Shown here: positions 37,252 through 49,866 of the stretch, piece by piece | How the letters are laid out: the number at the start of each line of letters is the position of its first letter | Numbering within the stretch: position 1 is the stretch's first letter | DNA from: Telopea speciosissima | Taxonomy: Eukaryota; Streptophyta; Magnoliopsida; Proteales; Proteaceae | Length of the DNA: 64,000 bases | Direction: 5' to 3' | Assembly: GCF_018873765.1 (NCBI RefSeq) | Contig: NC_057918.1 | Coordinates: forward strand, 11,044,862 to 11,108,861 | Position numbers and translations under genes: made by a program | The notes under the pieces: model-generated | What the model saw: only the letters and a program-made list of their open reading frames with translations | The model's database searches: none | Told to the model about the DNA's origin: nothing

Positions 37252-40200
37252 ATGGATGTTTTGAAAGAATCAAAAAATGATACAGATATCTGGATATTCT
37301 TTTCGCAGTCTTCTACAACCATTTTCTTGCACGAGTTTTCTGCTTCTTCACACCTAATTTTGCTGTTAGTTTTATCCATATCATGGACTTGTAAGAGACG
37401 CACGATGCCTACTATTGAAAATTTAAAACCAATGTTGAACATTACACACTTCTTATACTTTTGGTCAATGGGATTGTCTTTTGTTGACCTTCTGTTATGC
37501 GTGTCAAACTATTTCTCCGGGTATAGACATGGTTGGTCAGAACTAAAGGTTTTTGCCCAATTGGATTTTTTAGTTAGAACACTCACTTGGTTTGTGATCT
37601 CTGCTTACTTGAACGTTCAGTTTCTTCATTCAAGTGACCTCAAGTTTCCCATTCTATTGAGGATTTGGTGGGCCTTCTATTTTCTAATGTCTTGTTCCTA
37701 TCTTGTTATACATCTTGGTTTGTATTGGAAATATTTGTCCTTACCATTCTTGCTATGGTTCTCTGATGCTATATCCATTATTGCTGGTTCGTTCATTGGT
37801 TATGTTGGGTTGTTTGGCAAGGGGCAAGAAGGTGATGATTCCCATCTTTTGGAGCCTCTTTTGAGAACTAGTTCTTTTCGGAACAATGATGAAAACGGAC
37901 AAGGATCAAATGTCGGGGGAGAAAATGTAACTCCTTATGCAAATGCCAATCTTCTTAGTACTTTTACTTTCTCTTGGATGAGCCCTTTGCTTGCACTCGG
38001 GTATAGAAAAACATTGGACCTTGAAGATGTACCTCAGCTTGCCAGTTGTGATAGTGCCAATGTGACCTTTGCTCTTTTTAAAAATGAACTTGAATCTAAT
38101 GGTAATGGCAGTGGCAATGGTGGTCAGGTAAGCATACTCAAGCTAGTGAAGGCATTGATTCTCTCGACATGGAAAGAAATTCTATGGATGACTCTCTTAT
38201 CCATTGTATGCACATTGGCTTCTTATGTTGGACCGTATCTTATTGACGCCTTTGTTCAGTATCTCAATAGCCCTCACCAACTAAAATCTAAAGGCTATAC
38301 GCTAGTGGTTATTTTCTTTCTTTCAAAGCTCATAAAGTGCCTCTCAGATAGGCACTTGTTCTTTCAATTGCGAAAGATGTCAATTAGGGTTCGTATTGCC
38401 TTATCTGCAATAATTTATAAGAAGGGTCTTAGGCTTTCAAACCAATCAAAGCAGGGACACACTAGTGGGGAGAACATTAATTTGATAAGTGTTGATGTTG
38501 AGAGGACTTCTTTTTTCAGTTGGTACATGCACGATATATGGAGGGTCCCTGTTCAAGTTGTTCTAGCACTGTTGATATTGTACAAGAGCCTTAGGCTTGC
38601 TTCTTTTGTAGCATTTTTTGCCACAATGTTTTTGATGTTAGCAACTATTCCACTGGGAAAACTACAGGAGAAATTTCAGGGGGAATTGATGGATTCAAAG
38701 GATCGAAGGATGAAGGTCACATCTGAGGCTTTGAGGAATATGAGGATTCTTAAGCTCCAGGGCTGGGAGATGAAGTTTTTAGCTAAGATAATTGAGCTCA
38801 GAAACTTTGAAGTAAAATGGATAAAAAAGTTACTTTATACAACAGCTATGATTGCCTTTGTCTACATGTCTGCTCCCATGTTTGTATCCATGGTTACTTT
38901 TGGGTTTTGCGTGTTTATGGAAATTCCATTAGAATCAGGAAAAATTCTATCTGCACTTGCTACATTTCAGCTATTGCAAGTTCCCATTTATAATCTCCCA
39001 GACTTAGTCTCCATGGTAGTTCAAACTAAAGTTTCCCTCTCCAGGATAGTCTCATTCCTCTGTCTTGATGATCTTCATCTGAATATAGTACAAAAGCTTC
39101 CAAGAGAGAGTTCTAAGGTTGTAGTTGAGATAGTCAAAGGGAATTTCTCTTGGGACCTTCATTCTCCAAATCTCACATTAAAAGATATTAATTTTCAAGT
39201 GCATTGTGGTATGAAAGTAGCTGTTTGTGGATCTATTGGTTCAGGAAAGTCAACCCTACTTTCATGCATATTGGGGGAAGTGCCGAAGGTATCTGGATCC
39301 ATTAAATTGAATGGGACGAAGGCCTATGTTGCACAATCACCTTGGATACAAAGTGGTAAGATAGTAGACAATATATTATTTGGTAAGGAAATGGACAAGA
39401 AAAGGTACGAGATAATCCTTGAAGCATGTTCGTTGAAGAAGGACTTAGAATTGTTTGCCTTTGGGGACCAAACTATCATAGGAGATAGGGGGATCAACCT
39501 GAGTGGTGGACAAAAGCAAAGAATCCAGATTGCACGAGCTTTGTACCATGATGCTGATATTTATCTGCTTGATGACCCTTTTAGTGCTGTGGATGCTCAC
39601 ACTGGAACTCACTTATTTAAGGTATCTTTTCTTTGATCTCTATTTCCTAAACTTTCCTTGATGAAATTGGCTTGTAGCCTACATCTTATTACTTACATCA
39701 CAATTTTGTTCTCTAGTAACTAAGTCTGATATAAAAAATGATCTAAGAAGAATGAAATCATAGTTGTCTAAACTAGTAAGGCATACATACACATGATATT
39801 AAATGATGCACCTTTTTTTGCCTAAAACCTATGGTTTGATGTTATTATCGTAATGAAAAATAGTTAATATCAATGTGTATATCTATTTGGCTCTTTTAAG
39901 TAATCAAAAATTCTTTTCTAGTGCCTAAATGGAAACATTTGAACTTTTTGTGACAGGAATGTTTGCTAGGAATTTTGGGTACAAAAACAGTAATTTATGT
40001 TACCCATCAAGTAGAGTTTTTACTTTCTGCCGATCTTATCTTGGTGAGAATATATTATCTTTCTCTCCCAACTTCAAGTCCCTCAACCTGGTTTTGCAGT
40101 GATTATTTACCTTCTCTTTTTTTGTAGGTTATGAGAGATGGAAGGATTACTCAAGCAGGAAAGTATAAAGAAATTCTTAATTTAGGAACTGACTTGATGG

Positions 40201-43200
40201 AGTTAGTGGGTGCACATAAGAAAGCTTTGGCAGACCTTAATTATGTTGAATGTGAGGATGGTTTGGATAATTTAATTAATGGTGAGGAAGATGGTAATAT
40301 ACTATGTAGTGAAAAGTCTATCCAAAATGATGAGGAAAGGGAACCCAAAAACTACAAAACAGAAAAACCAGTTGGGCCAGAAGGGCAGCTTGTCCAGGAA
40401 GAAGAACGAGAAAAGGGTGGAGTTAGCCTTTCAGTCTACTGGAAGTATATTACTGCAGTATATAAAGGGGGTTTTGTACCATTGATATTGCTGGTACAAA
40501 TTTTTTTTCAACTTTTCCAAATAGTTGGTAGTTACTGGATGGTGTTATCTACTCCCATTTCAAAAGATGTGAGACCTCACATTGGAGGATCCACTCTAAT
40601 CTTTGTTTATATTGCTTTGTTCCTTGGAAGCTCTCTCTGTGTATTTATAAGGTCCATGCTCATTATAACTGGTGGATACAAGACAGCTACTCTTCTTTTC
40701 AACAAAATGCATTTGTGCATTTTCCGTGCTCCCATATCATTTTTTGATTCTACTCCGAGTGGAAGGATTCTAAATCGGGTTAGTAAGTATGTTTGCTTAA
40801 TCTTGGGATCCAAATGATCTTGTTAAATCACCATAGTAATATAATTTTAAATAAACTCTATTTTTTAATACAGGCATCCATAGATCAAAGTGCAGTTGAT
40901 ACCTCCATTCCCCATCAAATTGAAGAACTTCTTATCTCAATCATGGAATGCTTGGGAACTGCTATAGTAATGTCACAAGTCGCATGGAAAATGTTAATTG
41001 TTTTTATTCCAATGAGTGTAACATGCCTCTGGTATCAGGTAATTCTATAGCTACTTCCACTTTTTTCTTATTAAAATTTCAAAACAAGTTTAGCCTTACT
41101 TTCCCTATGGTTACATGTCATAACATAAGTTAATTCAAGCTTTGTTTTATTAGTAAATTTTGAATTTGCTTTGTTCAAACCAAAATTAATTTAGGGGAGA
41201 TTTAAACCTTGATATTCTTCTTCAATTTATAAAGAACATGTGTAAGAAATTCATTTTTCCAATCACACATTATCATGTAAATAATGCAAAGTAATAGCAT
41301 TTTACTTACCAAAATTATTTATGAAGAAAGAACCAAACAAGACCAATGTTATCAAAGTACAAACTGCACCTAAAGCGATATGATTGTCCTTTTGATATGC
41401 ATAAAATATTTTAGATATGCATGGATTAAAATATAATATGACATACTTGCTCAGTTGGTAGCTCCATTAATTGGAGCTCATACTAAAAATAAGACAATTA
41501 TTAATATAAGTTAATAAAATAAATTTGTAAACAATTTCTCAATTTTGCACTAGATATATAATAAATCAATTAATATTTGTGAAAATAAATTAGTTTATAT
41601 TATCATTAAATGATAAATTGGTAAACTACTTTAAATTAGTTAATGGTAAATTTATAAAGAAAAAGGGCGTACCCAGTGCATGAGGCTCCCGCCAATGCAA
41701 GGTCTGGGGAGGGTCATAATGTACGCAGCCTTACTCCTGATTTCACTATAATTTATAAACAATTCTCAATAATCTCAATAATTCCATTGGATAGTTTAAA
41801 AACAATTCTCAATAATTCCATTGCAAAGCCTTCACTTAGTGGTCCAACAATTTTAGGTCATGTTGAGGGCTATTTTAGTTAAACTAGCTATTGGATAATT
41901 GTTCTCTGTTTGGATTAGTCATGTGCGACTGTGTCGAGTTTTGTATCTAATTTCCTTTGTATGGTCCACCATGTTTGGACTTCTACCCTTGTATTGTCAA
42001 TGATTGGATTGAAGTATCTCAAAGTTACGACCAATCAGAGCTCAAAGTTTGATAGATAAATAGATGGTGATTTGAACAACCCACATAAAATAAATTTGAG
42101 CTTCAATAGAACTGCCATATAGAAAATATCTGGCAATTAAGATAAGCCTATCCGGGTGGATCACCTAAGAACCAATGCCACATTATTAATTAGTTGATAA
42201 TTTTCAATGGGAAAATTTTCTTCTTCCATTTTTCCTTTCTACCTCTTATTTTTGTTGCTATCTTTCCTACACATCCGTCTTTCTTTCTTAAATGAAACGT
42301 GTAGGCTATGCTTATGCTAAGCATGCAAAAGCATTACCTTTAAGTGAAGTACCTAAGGTGTACTACACTGCATTCACATTCATGTGCTTTTGGTGACAGT
42401 GACTAACGCCATACTGCCGAATCCATCATTAACAAAATTTAGATTTGACAAAAAAAAATTGGTTATGGGCATGCAATTATTAATTGATTTGAAAGTTAAT
42501 AATATGATGGGAATTCAATACAACGAAAAATTCTAGATACAGTTATATCCATGTGCGATGAACTTTTTATCCAAATATTTGGGGACAAAAATTTTGGGAT
42601 AGTCAACATACAAGTAATGTATTACCGAAAAAAGAAATACAAGTAATGCATATAATTCAATCATAAAAATAGCGCAAGAATTTGCAGTCTTTTTCTTTTT
42701 AGAACCTCCAGATTCTTACAGACAGTTCTAGGTCTTTTCCTTTGCTTCTGTTGGGCAAAAAATTCAACCATCTAAATGCATGCAACTCACATTAAGAAGC
42801 CCCTCATTAGGAAAAAAAAAACATATATCACTTTCTCACTAACTATACATTCATTACACATTTTTTTTACATTGTATCTAATTTCCTTTTTTATGAATCT
42901 TGTCTTGTAGCAATACTACATATCTGCAGCACGAGAACTATCACGACTGAACGGAGTATGTCAAGCTCCAATTATACAACACTTTTTTGAATCTAGTTTA
43001 GGTTCAACCACAATCAGGTGCTTCGATCAAGAAGAGAGGTTTATGGATGCAAACCTCAAGTTGGTGGAAGGGTATTCTCGACCCAGATTTCATTTCTCTG
43101 GTGCAGTGGAGTGGTTGTGCTTCCGCATGGATATGCTAGCATCTATCACATATGCCATCTTTTTGGTTTTCTTCATTTCAATGCCAAAGGGAGTACTTAG

Positions 43201-45171
43201 TCCTGGTAAAAAGTTGAACTTGAGATCTGATAAAATCATTCTTTAGTGAAACCATAATTAATTGCTCACATGAAAACATGATTTTGAAATTTTTTTTTTT
43301 TTCTTATTCTCTTGAAGGTGTTGTGGGTTTAGCAGTTACATATGGGCTTGTTTTCAGTTTACATGGGGTTATATGGGATCTTAGCATGCTTGAGAATAAA
43401 ATGATATCCATTGAGAGAATATTACAGTATGCATGCATCCCTAGTGAACCTCTTCTATTGGTAGAAGAAAATAGGCCAAGTTGTGAATGGCCATCACAGG
43501 GGAAAATTGATATTGTTGATCTACAGGTAATATTTATCCTCTATTCTCAAGTCTTTATTTCCTTACTAATTTCCTCATCTTATGGAATAGACTTTGAAGC
43601 CATCACAAGGGACAATCCTTCCTTCTCTTATGGAATCCAGCCTACTAAGCTTCATCATTTGATTACTTAATATGTATGTAGGTCCGGTATGCCCCACACC
43701 TTCCTCTTGTCTTGCGAGATGTCACATGCACTTTTCCTGGAGGGATGAAGATTGGAATTGTTGGACGAACGGGAAGTGGTAAATCAACTCTCGCACATGC
43801 TCTATTTCGCATGCTTGAACCTACATCCGGTCAAATTTGGATAGATGGTATCAACATTTCTCAAATTGGCCTTCATGACTTGCGGTCAAAATTGAGCATC
43901 ATCCCACAAGACCCAACAATGTTTGAGGGGAGTCTAAGAAGCAATCTTGACCCACTTGAAGAATACACTGATGAACAAATCTGGGAGGTGGGTTTTTTTT
44001 TTCATTTGATTATTCTTTAATCAGTGACAAAGATAGGATAAACATATCTTATGCTTACTGATGGTTTGTACGCAACAAACACATCACAATTGGCTGTTAG
44101 GACATGTATCTCTACTAACTCCTTTTTCGTGGTCTTCTTTTATTTTTTTTGTAAATTAAAGAAATCCTTTCCTTTGAGATATTGAAATTATTCCATTAGA
44201 TGCATTGGATCATATATGGGCAAAGTATGGCCTAAAAGATTCTCTTAGTTGCGGCTTAGGAAGTTCACTATTTTTATTGGCTTGTTTTCTATTTCCAGTT
44301 GGTGCCTCCTTGCTTGTTTAATCTGTCTTTTGTGTAGCTCATCTTTAATGATCAATTCTATTTCATTTTAAAGAATCAACCAAGGTGTTAAGTTGACATA
44401 AAATTTTCTTGTCTTAGGCTTTAGACAAATGCCAGCTTGGGGATAAAGTTAGAAAGAACGAGGGGATGCTTGATTCTGTAGGTTGGTTTCTTCGCATATT
44501 CATTCTATAACAAAATTTCACAACATTAATTTATCCATGCACAAGTGCACAATCTTTTCAAAATTCTTATTATATGATATGTCTAACTTCTACTGTACAA
44601 CCCCACCTCCTAGACCCCTAACCTCTTTTCCAACAAAAAATAGGGAAAGAAAAGTTAATGAAAATAAGATCTTGAACAGCTAACACATTTTGCATATGGT
44701 GGCTATCACAGTGACTGAGAATGGAGAGAATTGGAGCATGGGTCAAAGACAACTGGTCTGTTTGGGCCGGGTATTACTCAAAAGGAGCAAAGTGTTAATA
44801 CTTGATGAAGCTACTGCATCAGTGGATACTGCGACTGACTATTTGATTCAGCAAACGCTTAGGTTACACTTCTCAGGGTCTACTGTCATTACAATCTCAC
44901 ATAGGATGACATCAATTCTTGATATCGATATGGTCCTATTTCTCGATAATGGTTAGAAGCTAGTAATTAGTACACCACCATCAAATCGGTTTACTAGAGT
45001 TTAGTAATATGTCTTCTCCCTTTTCTAGTGCTTAACTAATCAGATGAATATGTTTTCTTGTCTTAAACAGGCCTTGTACTGGAATATGATTCTCCAGCCA
45101 AATTGCTAGATATCAAGTCCTCATCATTTGCAAAGCTTGTTAAGGAGTATACTCAAAGATGTAGTTCCTAG
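37252..45171 (+). CDS. Full-length ABCC (MRP-type) transporter, 10 exons, about 1495 aa
   Basis: ATP-driven exporter of glutathione or other conjugates, expected in the tonoplast or plasma membrane; substrate unknown. Exons: 37252-39621, 39957-40043, 40128-40778, 40874-41038, 42911-43205, 43318-43526, 43682-43987, 44418-44481, 44712-44951, 45071-45171; all borders GT-AG and the frame joins throughout. Order: TMD0 (hydrophobic helices, about residues 30-190), TMD1, NBD1 with Walker [10 protein letters not shown] at about 660, signature LSGGQKQR at about 750 and Walker [12 protein letters not shown], then an acidic linker, TMD2, NBD2 with Walker [10 protein letters not shown] at about 1287, signature-equivalent WSMGQRQL and Walker [13 protein letters not shown] at about 1410. 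The length is normal. It looks like the AtABCC3-like subgroup, but that is recognition, not a tree. Start is the first ATG of the long exon. Confidence 0.94.
41664..41745 (-). mobile_element. Truncated Au-type SINE (intron 4 of intact ABCC)
   Basis: GGGCGTACCCAGTGCATGAG, GGGGAGGGTCATAATGTACG and CAGCCTTACTCCTGATTTCA match the 3' half of the SINE at 22870-23044, same orientation. The tRNA-like half is missing. It is not shared with the broken ABCC gene, which has a different SINE scrap at 3985. Confidence 0.8.
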
Positions 45172-45988
45172 TTTTTGAAAAGCTAATTGGTGAGTTTTGA
45201 ATGTTTGGATGTCAGCAAGTTGCATTAGACTGAGGTGTATTATTATTTTGACTGACAATTTTTTTGGGAGAAGATAGTAGAATAGATATCGAGGCTACCT
45301 ATAATAATTTGAGTTGGCATTGACATGCCATTGAAGTATTAGGGATAGAAAAGAAGATGAGAGGGTGAAAAACTTTTTTCTTCATGCATGTGTATATAAA
45401 CCTTGGAGATGCTTTGGTAGTCTGGCAATATCTTTAGACCAGCACAAATATCTACCATGTTGCACATTTGATAAAGCTGAAATTTTGTTGAAAAGTAGAG
45501 CCCAAGGTCCCTGACTCACATATCAAATTTTAGTCAAAATGAAGTTGTCCTAGTAGCAAAAAAAAATAAATAAAATAAAATTTGAAACAAAAAAAAGCTT
45601 TGAAACTCCAATGAAATTTGAGAAGAAACGAAAGCTGCAAGTACAAATGAATATTCCAATACATGGGAAGTATATGATTAAATCAGGGTCTAAAATTTGA
45701 CACGTGGCCCAACCCTTTCATTTGCTGCCAACCAAGAAATACCATAATTACATGGCTCAGGTTCTTCACCCAAAAAAAAAAAAAACCCGAAGATGTCTTC
45801 TTAATTAAATAAATACATGACATTAACGTTTTGATTTATGTATTTATGTTTCAGGAAAATTTCTAACATCTGAATTTTTGGTAATTAGGAATGTCAAAGA
45901 AATTAAGTTATCTATAACCTTTTAAACGGGGAAGATGAAAACTAGTGCAAGTCAGATGTTAGAAATTTTCTTACTTGGATGTAAATCC
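45172..45988 (+). repeat. ABCC 3' UTR and module A, copy 3
   Basis: 45172-45500 matches the ABCC 3' flank at 7441-7770. 45690-45930 keeps part of module A (TTTGACACGTGGCC, GATGTCTTCTTAATTAAAT, GGAATGTCAAAGAAATTAAG, CTATAACCTTTTAAA). No gene visible. Confidence 0.65.
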
Positions 45989-46779
45989 TGTTAGAGATTT
46001 TCAACATAATGGTGTTGGGAATAGTCCCACATTGGAAACGTAGGAGTATATACTTTGGTATATTTAATATAGCTCTATCTATAGTTTAAGTTATTAAACA
46101 AAAGGTTGCTACGGTGTATGTGCGAGCTACCGTGTATGGGCGAGGTCTTTCGTTCGAGCGCGCACGCGCACGCGTACGCGCGGCTTGGGCAGTGGGCTGT
46201 AGAGGCGTTAGTGGCGCACGCACTTGGATGAGATCAACGTATTCAGTTGATCAACAATTATGGTGGTTAAAACTTCTGGACGGTTTAGATCGTACAGTTA
46301 CGATCTAACGGACCAGGTTCAAAATTGATCAACAGTTATGACTGTTATGTGTTTGGATGGTTTAGATAGTACAGTTACGATCTAACGGCCCATATTCAAA
46401 GATGGAAGAATCCATCAGTTGGGAACAGGTGCCAAGTGGCTTATTAATATTCAGAGGATTTTCAAATTTGAAAAGATCCCAAAAACGTTTTCTTCTTCTC
46501 CTCATTCTCAGAGTGATCTTGCAGAGAGTCTGTTTTGCTGCAGGAAACAGATTTCTCTGCTACTGGCTTTCTTGTTTTCAAAAGGCTTTCTGAAACCGTT
46601 TCCAGGCTTCGTTTGTGCAATACGCAGCCAGGATAATCAACACAGTTTGAGGCTTCATTGTATCCTGGGAGACAATTCATCTGCAACCTATTTGCATCTG
46701 GAAGTAAGGACGAATTTCGTCTTAAGGAAAGCGACTCTGTAACGCGCCTTGAAGGTTCAAGCCAATTCCTGTTCCAACA
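45989..46779. mobile_element. Solo LTR, 791 bp, with 5-bp target duplication
   Basis: Begins TGTTAGAG and ends TTCCAACA, and is flanked by AATCC on both sides (45984-45988, 46780-46784). Inside is GGGAATAGTCCCACATTGG, common in plant LTRs, and an unusual CG-rich tract at 46157-46184. No internal region or second LTR is nearby, so it is probably left by LTR-LTR recombination. Confidence 0.8.
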
Positions 46780-46784
46780 AATCC

Positions 46785-47560
46785 TTTACCAAAAAAAATA
46801 AATAAAATTTGTATGTAAATCCAATTGCCATTAATGAAAAGAAATTTGACATGTTCACTAAGTCAAATACTCAAATCCAGCTAATCTCTACCGCATGGAA
46901 AGCTCAGTCCTCTATTGAAATTGATTGTTTGGACAGGAAAATCCCACTTTGGATTGGCCACATGTAAAAGAATATTCAGACTCCATCTCTATTGTATGAC
47001 CAACCATTATATGATTTCTATTCTTGCATTTTCAATGGTTGCCTTAGGTTTGTCAATGTTAAGTTGTCAACCTTTCTTTGTGACATTATGTATCTCTGCA
47101 TTGAAAAAGTAGATTGGGCAAAACCTTACAAGTGGGGAGCTTTCCCTTGGAAATTGACTGGTGCAATGGGAAATATTTCGGTGGTGCATTTTTGGGGATT
47201 TCACCAGCGAATCCTTGCAAAATCTCAGCGCATTTTTACATGTTTCGTCGATGAATTTGAACACATTTCGTAAATTTTCTGTTAAATTTATAGGGGCGAT
47301 GTCAGGAGATCCGACTATCAAATTTCAATGATCTATATATCGTTTGAAAGGTCTTTTCAAGTACTACTCAATGACGCAGAAATCAATTGCAAATTCTACC
47401 GAAAACAAAGTAAAAAAATCTGTACTCAAAGAGGGGTTCTATGAAACCCTAATTTGCATAATATTATGACGTTTCTCATCAGAACCTAGACACAATCTTT
47501 CAGTAGACCAGGTTCCATTCAATTCTCTGTCTCTCAGTAGAAAGCTTAATTAAGCAAGCG
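46785..47560 (+). repeat. Module B, copy 3, and upstream flank of the DHQS-like gene
   Basis: 47020-47140 carries module B words (TTGCATTTTCAATGGTTGCC, GTCAATGTTAAGTTGTCAAC, TGTGACATTATG, GATTGGGCAAAACCTTACAA). In copies 1, 2 and 4 a BURP gene or relic follows; here none is visible. The rest is plain AT-rich sequence. Confidence 0.6.
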
Positions 47561-48544
47561 ATGACCGTTCTTCTTCTTGTGTGGTATTGTGCTTGCTAAT
47601 AATTTCGTAGGAAAGAGTTACAGATGGTTCCTTTCGGCGGTTCTAATGAATGCCGATGATAATAGTTACAGAGGAATTAAATCGCAAACCAATATCAGCG
47701 GCATCACAATGCATACTTCTCCAACCTCTGGGAATTACGAGCAACAATCAATTTTGAAGCAGGTGTGGGTATGGACCGAAAGCAAACAAGTCATGACTGC
47801 CGCAGTTGAGAGGGGCTGGAACACTTTCATATTCTCTTCCGCCAATAGAGCACTTGCGAGCGACTGGTCATGTATGTTTCCCACCTGGGACTACAATCTT
47901 CTTTTTTGAAGAAAAGTATATAATCTTTAAGTCGTTGCAATAACAACTTAATGGCAACATGAAACTCGATTTTTTCTACTTTTTATGCCAATGATAAGAA
48001 ATTTATTTATGTTGGATTTCTTGATTCTGATACTTTTGGTGTTTGCGGCTTGTGCAGCTATTGCATTAGTATACCCTCTCTTCCTTGAACACGGAGAGAT
48101 TTTGGATTGTGAAAGCAGAAAAGTAGCTACATTTTCCGAGATTGCTTCACCTCAACAATCGCAAGAGCTCCATCCAGTGGATGAACTGGCAGAAAATGTA
48201 ATTATTAGTCTGCTGGATTGGCAGGTCGGTTTTTTTTTTTTTTCGGTAGCTAGCTTGGCTCAAATTTACACTGCTCTGAAAGATTTCGGATTAAAGGATT
48301 CTATGCAACTTGCTCCTTCCCAATACCATTGTTTAAATGCATTTCGAATCAACATGGATGCTTTTGAGCTGAACTGATCTACACACTCTCAACTAGACTA
48401 ACTAGATTCAAGTACTGACAGGACACACACGTGTCCCTGTATGACTGGGTCCTTTTTGCTTATTTTGCTGTACTACCAATGATGGGGATGTTAGAGCTTG
48501 CTGTGTTACTCCATTTTCTTCTATTATTTTAAAGAACTCCATAC

Positions 48545-49861
48545 AAACAAATCTAATTGCACAACATATTCAAGTAGGCAAGGCACCATGCCCAGACGTA
48601 GTTCCAATAGAAGTGTGGAAGAGCTTAACAATCCGTGGTTTATACTGGCTAACTGAGTTGTTTAACAAGATTATGAGCACAAAGAAAATTCCAGATGAAT
48701 GGAGAATAAGCATTGTGGCCCCGATTTACAAAAATAAAGGTGATATTTAGAGCTGCAACAACTATTGAGGCATAAAACTAACGAGTCATATGATGAATTT
48801 ATGGGAGAGGGTTATTGAAACATACCTGAGAAAAAAATTACTATTTCGGATAACCAATTCGGCTTTATGCCAGGAAGAACCACAATGAAAGCTATTTTCT
48901 TACTTAGGAGATTCATACAAAGATATAGAGAGGGGGAAAAAGGATATGTATGATGGTGTGGCAACTAGCGTAAGAGTTGTGGGGGGGGGTCAAGGTAGTG
49001 AATTCCCAATTACAAGTGAGCTTCATCAAAGATCAACCTTAAGCCCTTATTTGTTTGCGCTTATCAGGGATGATTTAACTAGAGACATACAGGATAATGT
49101 TCCTTGGTGTATACTTTTTGCTGATGATATTGTGTTGTTGGATGAGACAAAAGTAGGGATTAATGCCAAACTAGAGTTACAGAGTATATGGTGTGTAACT
49201 TTAGTCACACTTGGACGGTTAAGGAGGTGGTGAATATTGATGAGAGGAAGATTTCTCAAAGTGATTGTTTTAGATATCTGGGCTCTATCGTAAATAAATA
49301 AGGCAATATAGAGGATGATGTTGTCCAGAGAATTAAATAGGATGGATGAAGTGGAGAGGTGTGTCTGGAGTGTTGTGTGATCAGCATATTCAATTAAAGC
49401 TTAAAGGAAAATTTTACAGGACTGCCATACGACCGGCTATGATGTATAGTGTGGAATGTTGGGTAGTTAAGAAGTGTCATATACATAAACTAAGTGTAGC
49501 GAAGGTGAGGATGTTGAGATGGATGTGTGGCAAAAATAGGAAGGATAAATTAAGGAATGACCATATTAGAGCTGAGTTGGGAGTAGCTCCGATACATGAT
49601 AAGCTATGAGAGAGTCATTTGAGGTGACATGGCCATGTTCAACAAAGGCCTTAGGATGCTCCTGTTTGAAGGAGTGATTTGATTCAGATTGAAGTAACTA
49701 AAGAGCTAAGGGCAGGCCTAAAATAACCCTAAGTGAAGTGGCGAGGAAAGACATGCATAGCTTAGGACTCGTATCATGTATGACTTCTAATAGAGCTGAT
49801 TGGAGGGCAAGGATCCACGTAAACGACCCCATTTAGTTGGGATAAGGCTATGTTGTTGTAT
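48545..49861 (+). mobile_element. RTE-type LINE remnant in the DHQS-like gene
   Basis: Contains the reverse-transcriptase region in several frames with stops: GKAPCPD and VPIEVWK near 48580, KIPDEWRISIVAPIYKNKGD (48688-48747), YLFALIRDDL and ILFADDIVLLDE (49050-49145), then VKKCHIHKLSV and [13 protein letters not shown] near 49470-49550. Ends with TTAGTTGGGATAAGG and GTTGTTG, the RTE 3' signature. 5'-truncated and dead. Confidence 0.88.
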
Positions 49862-49866
49862 TCAAG

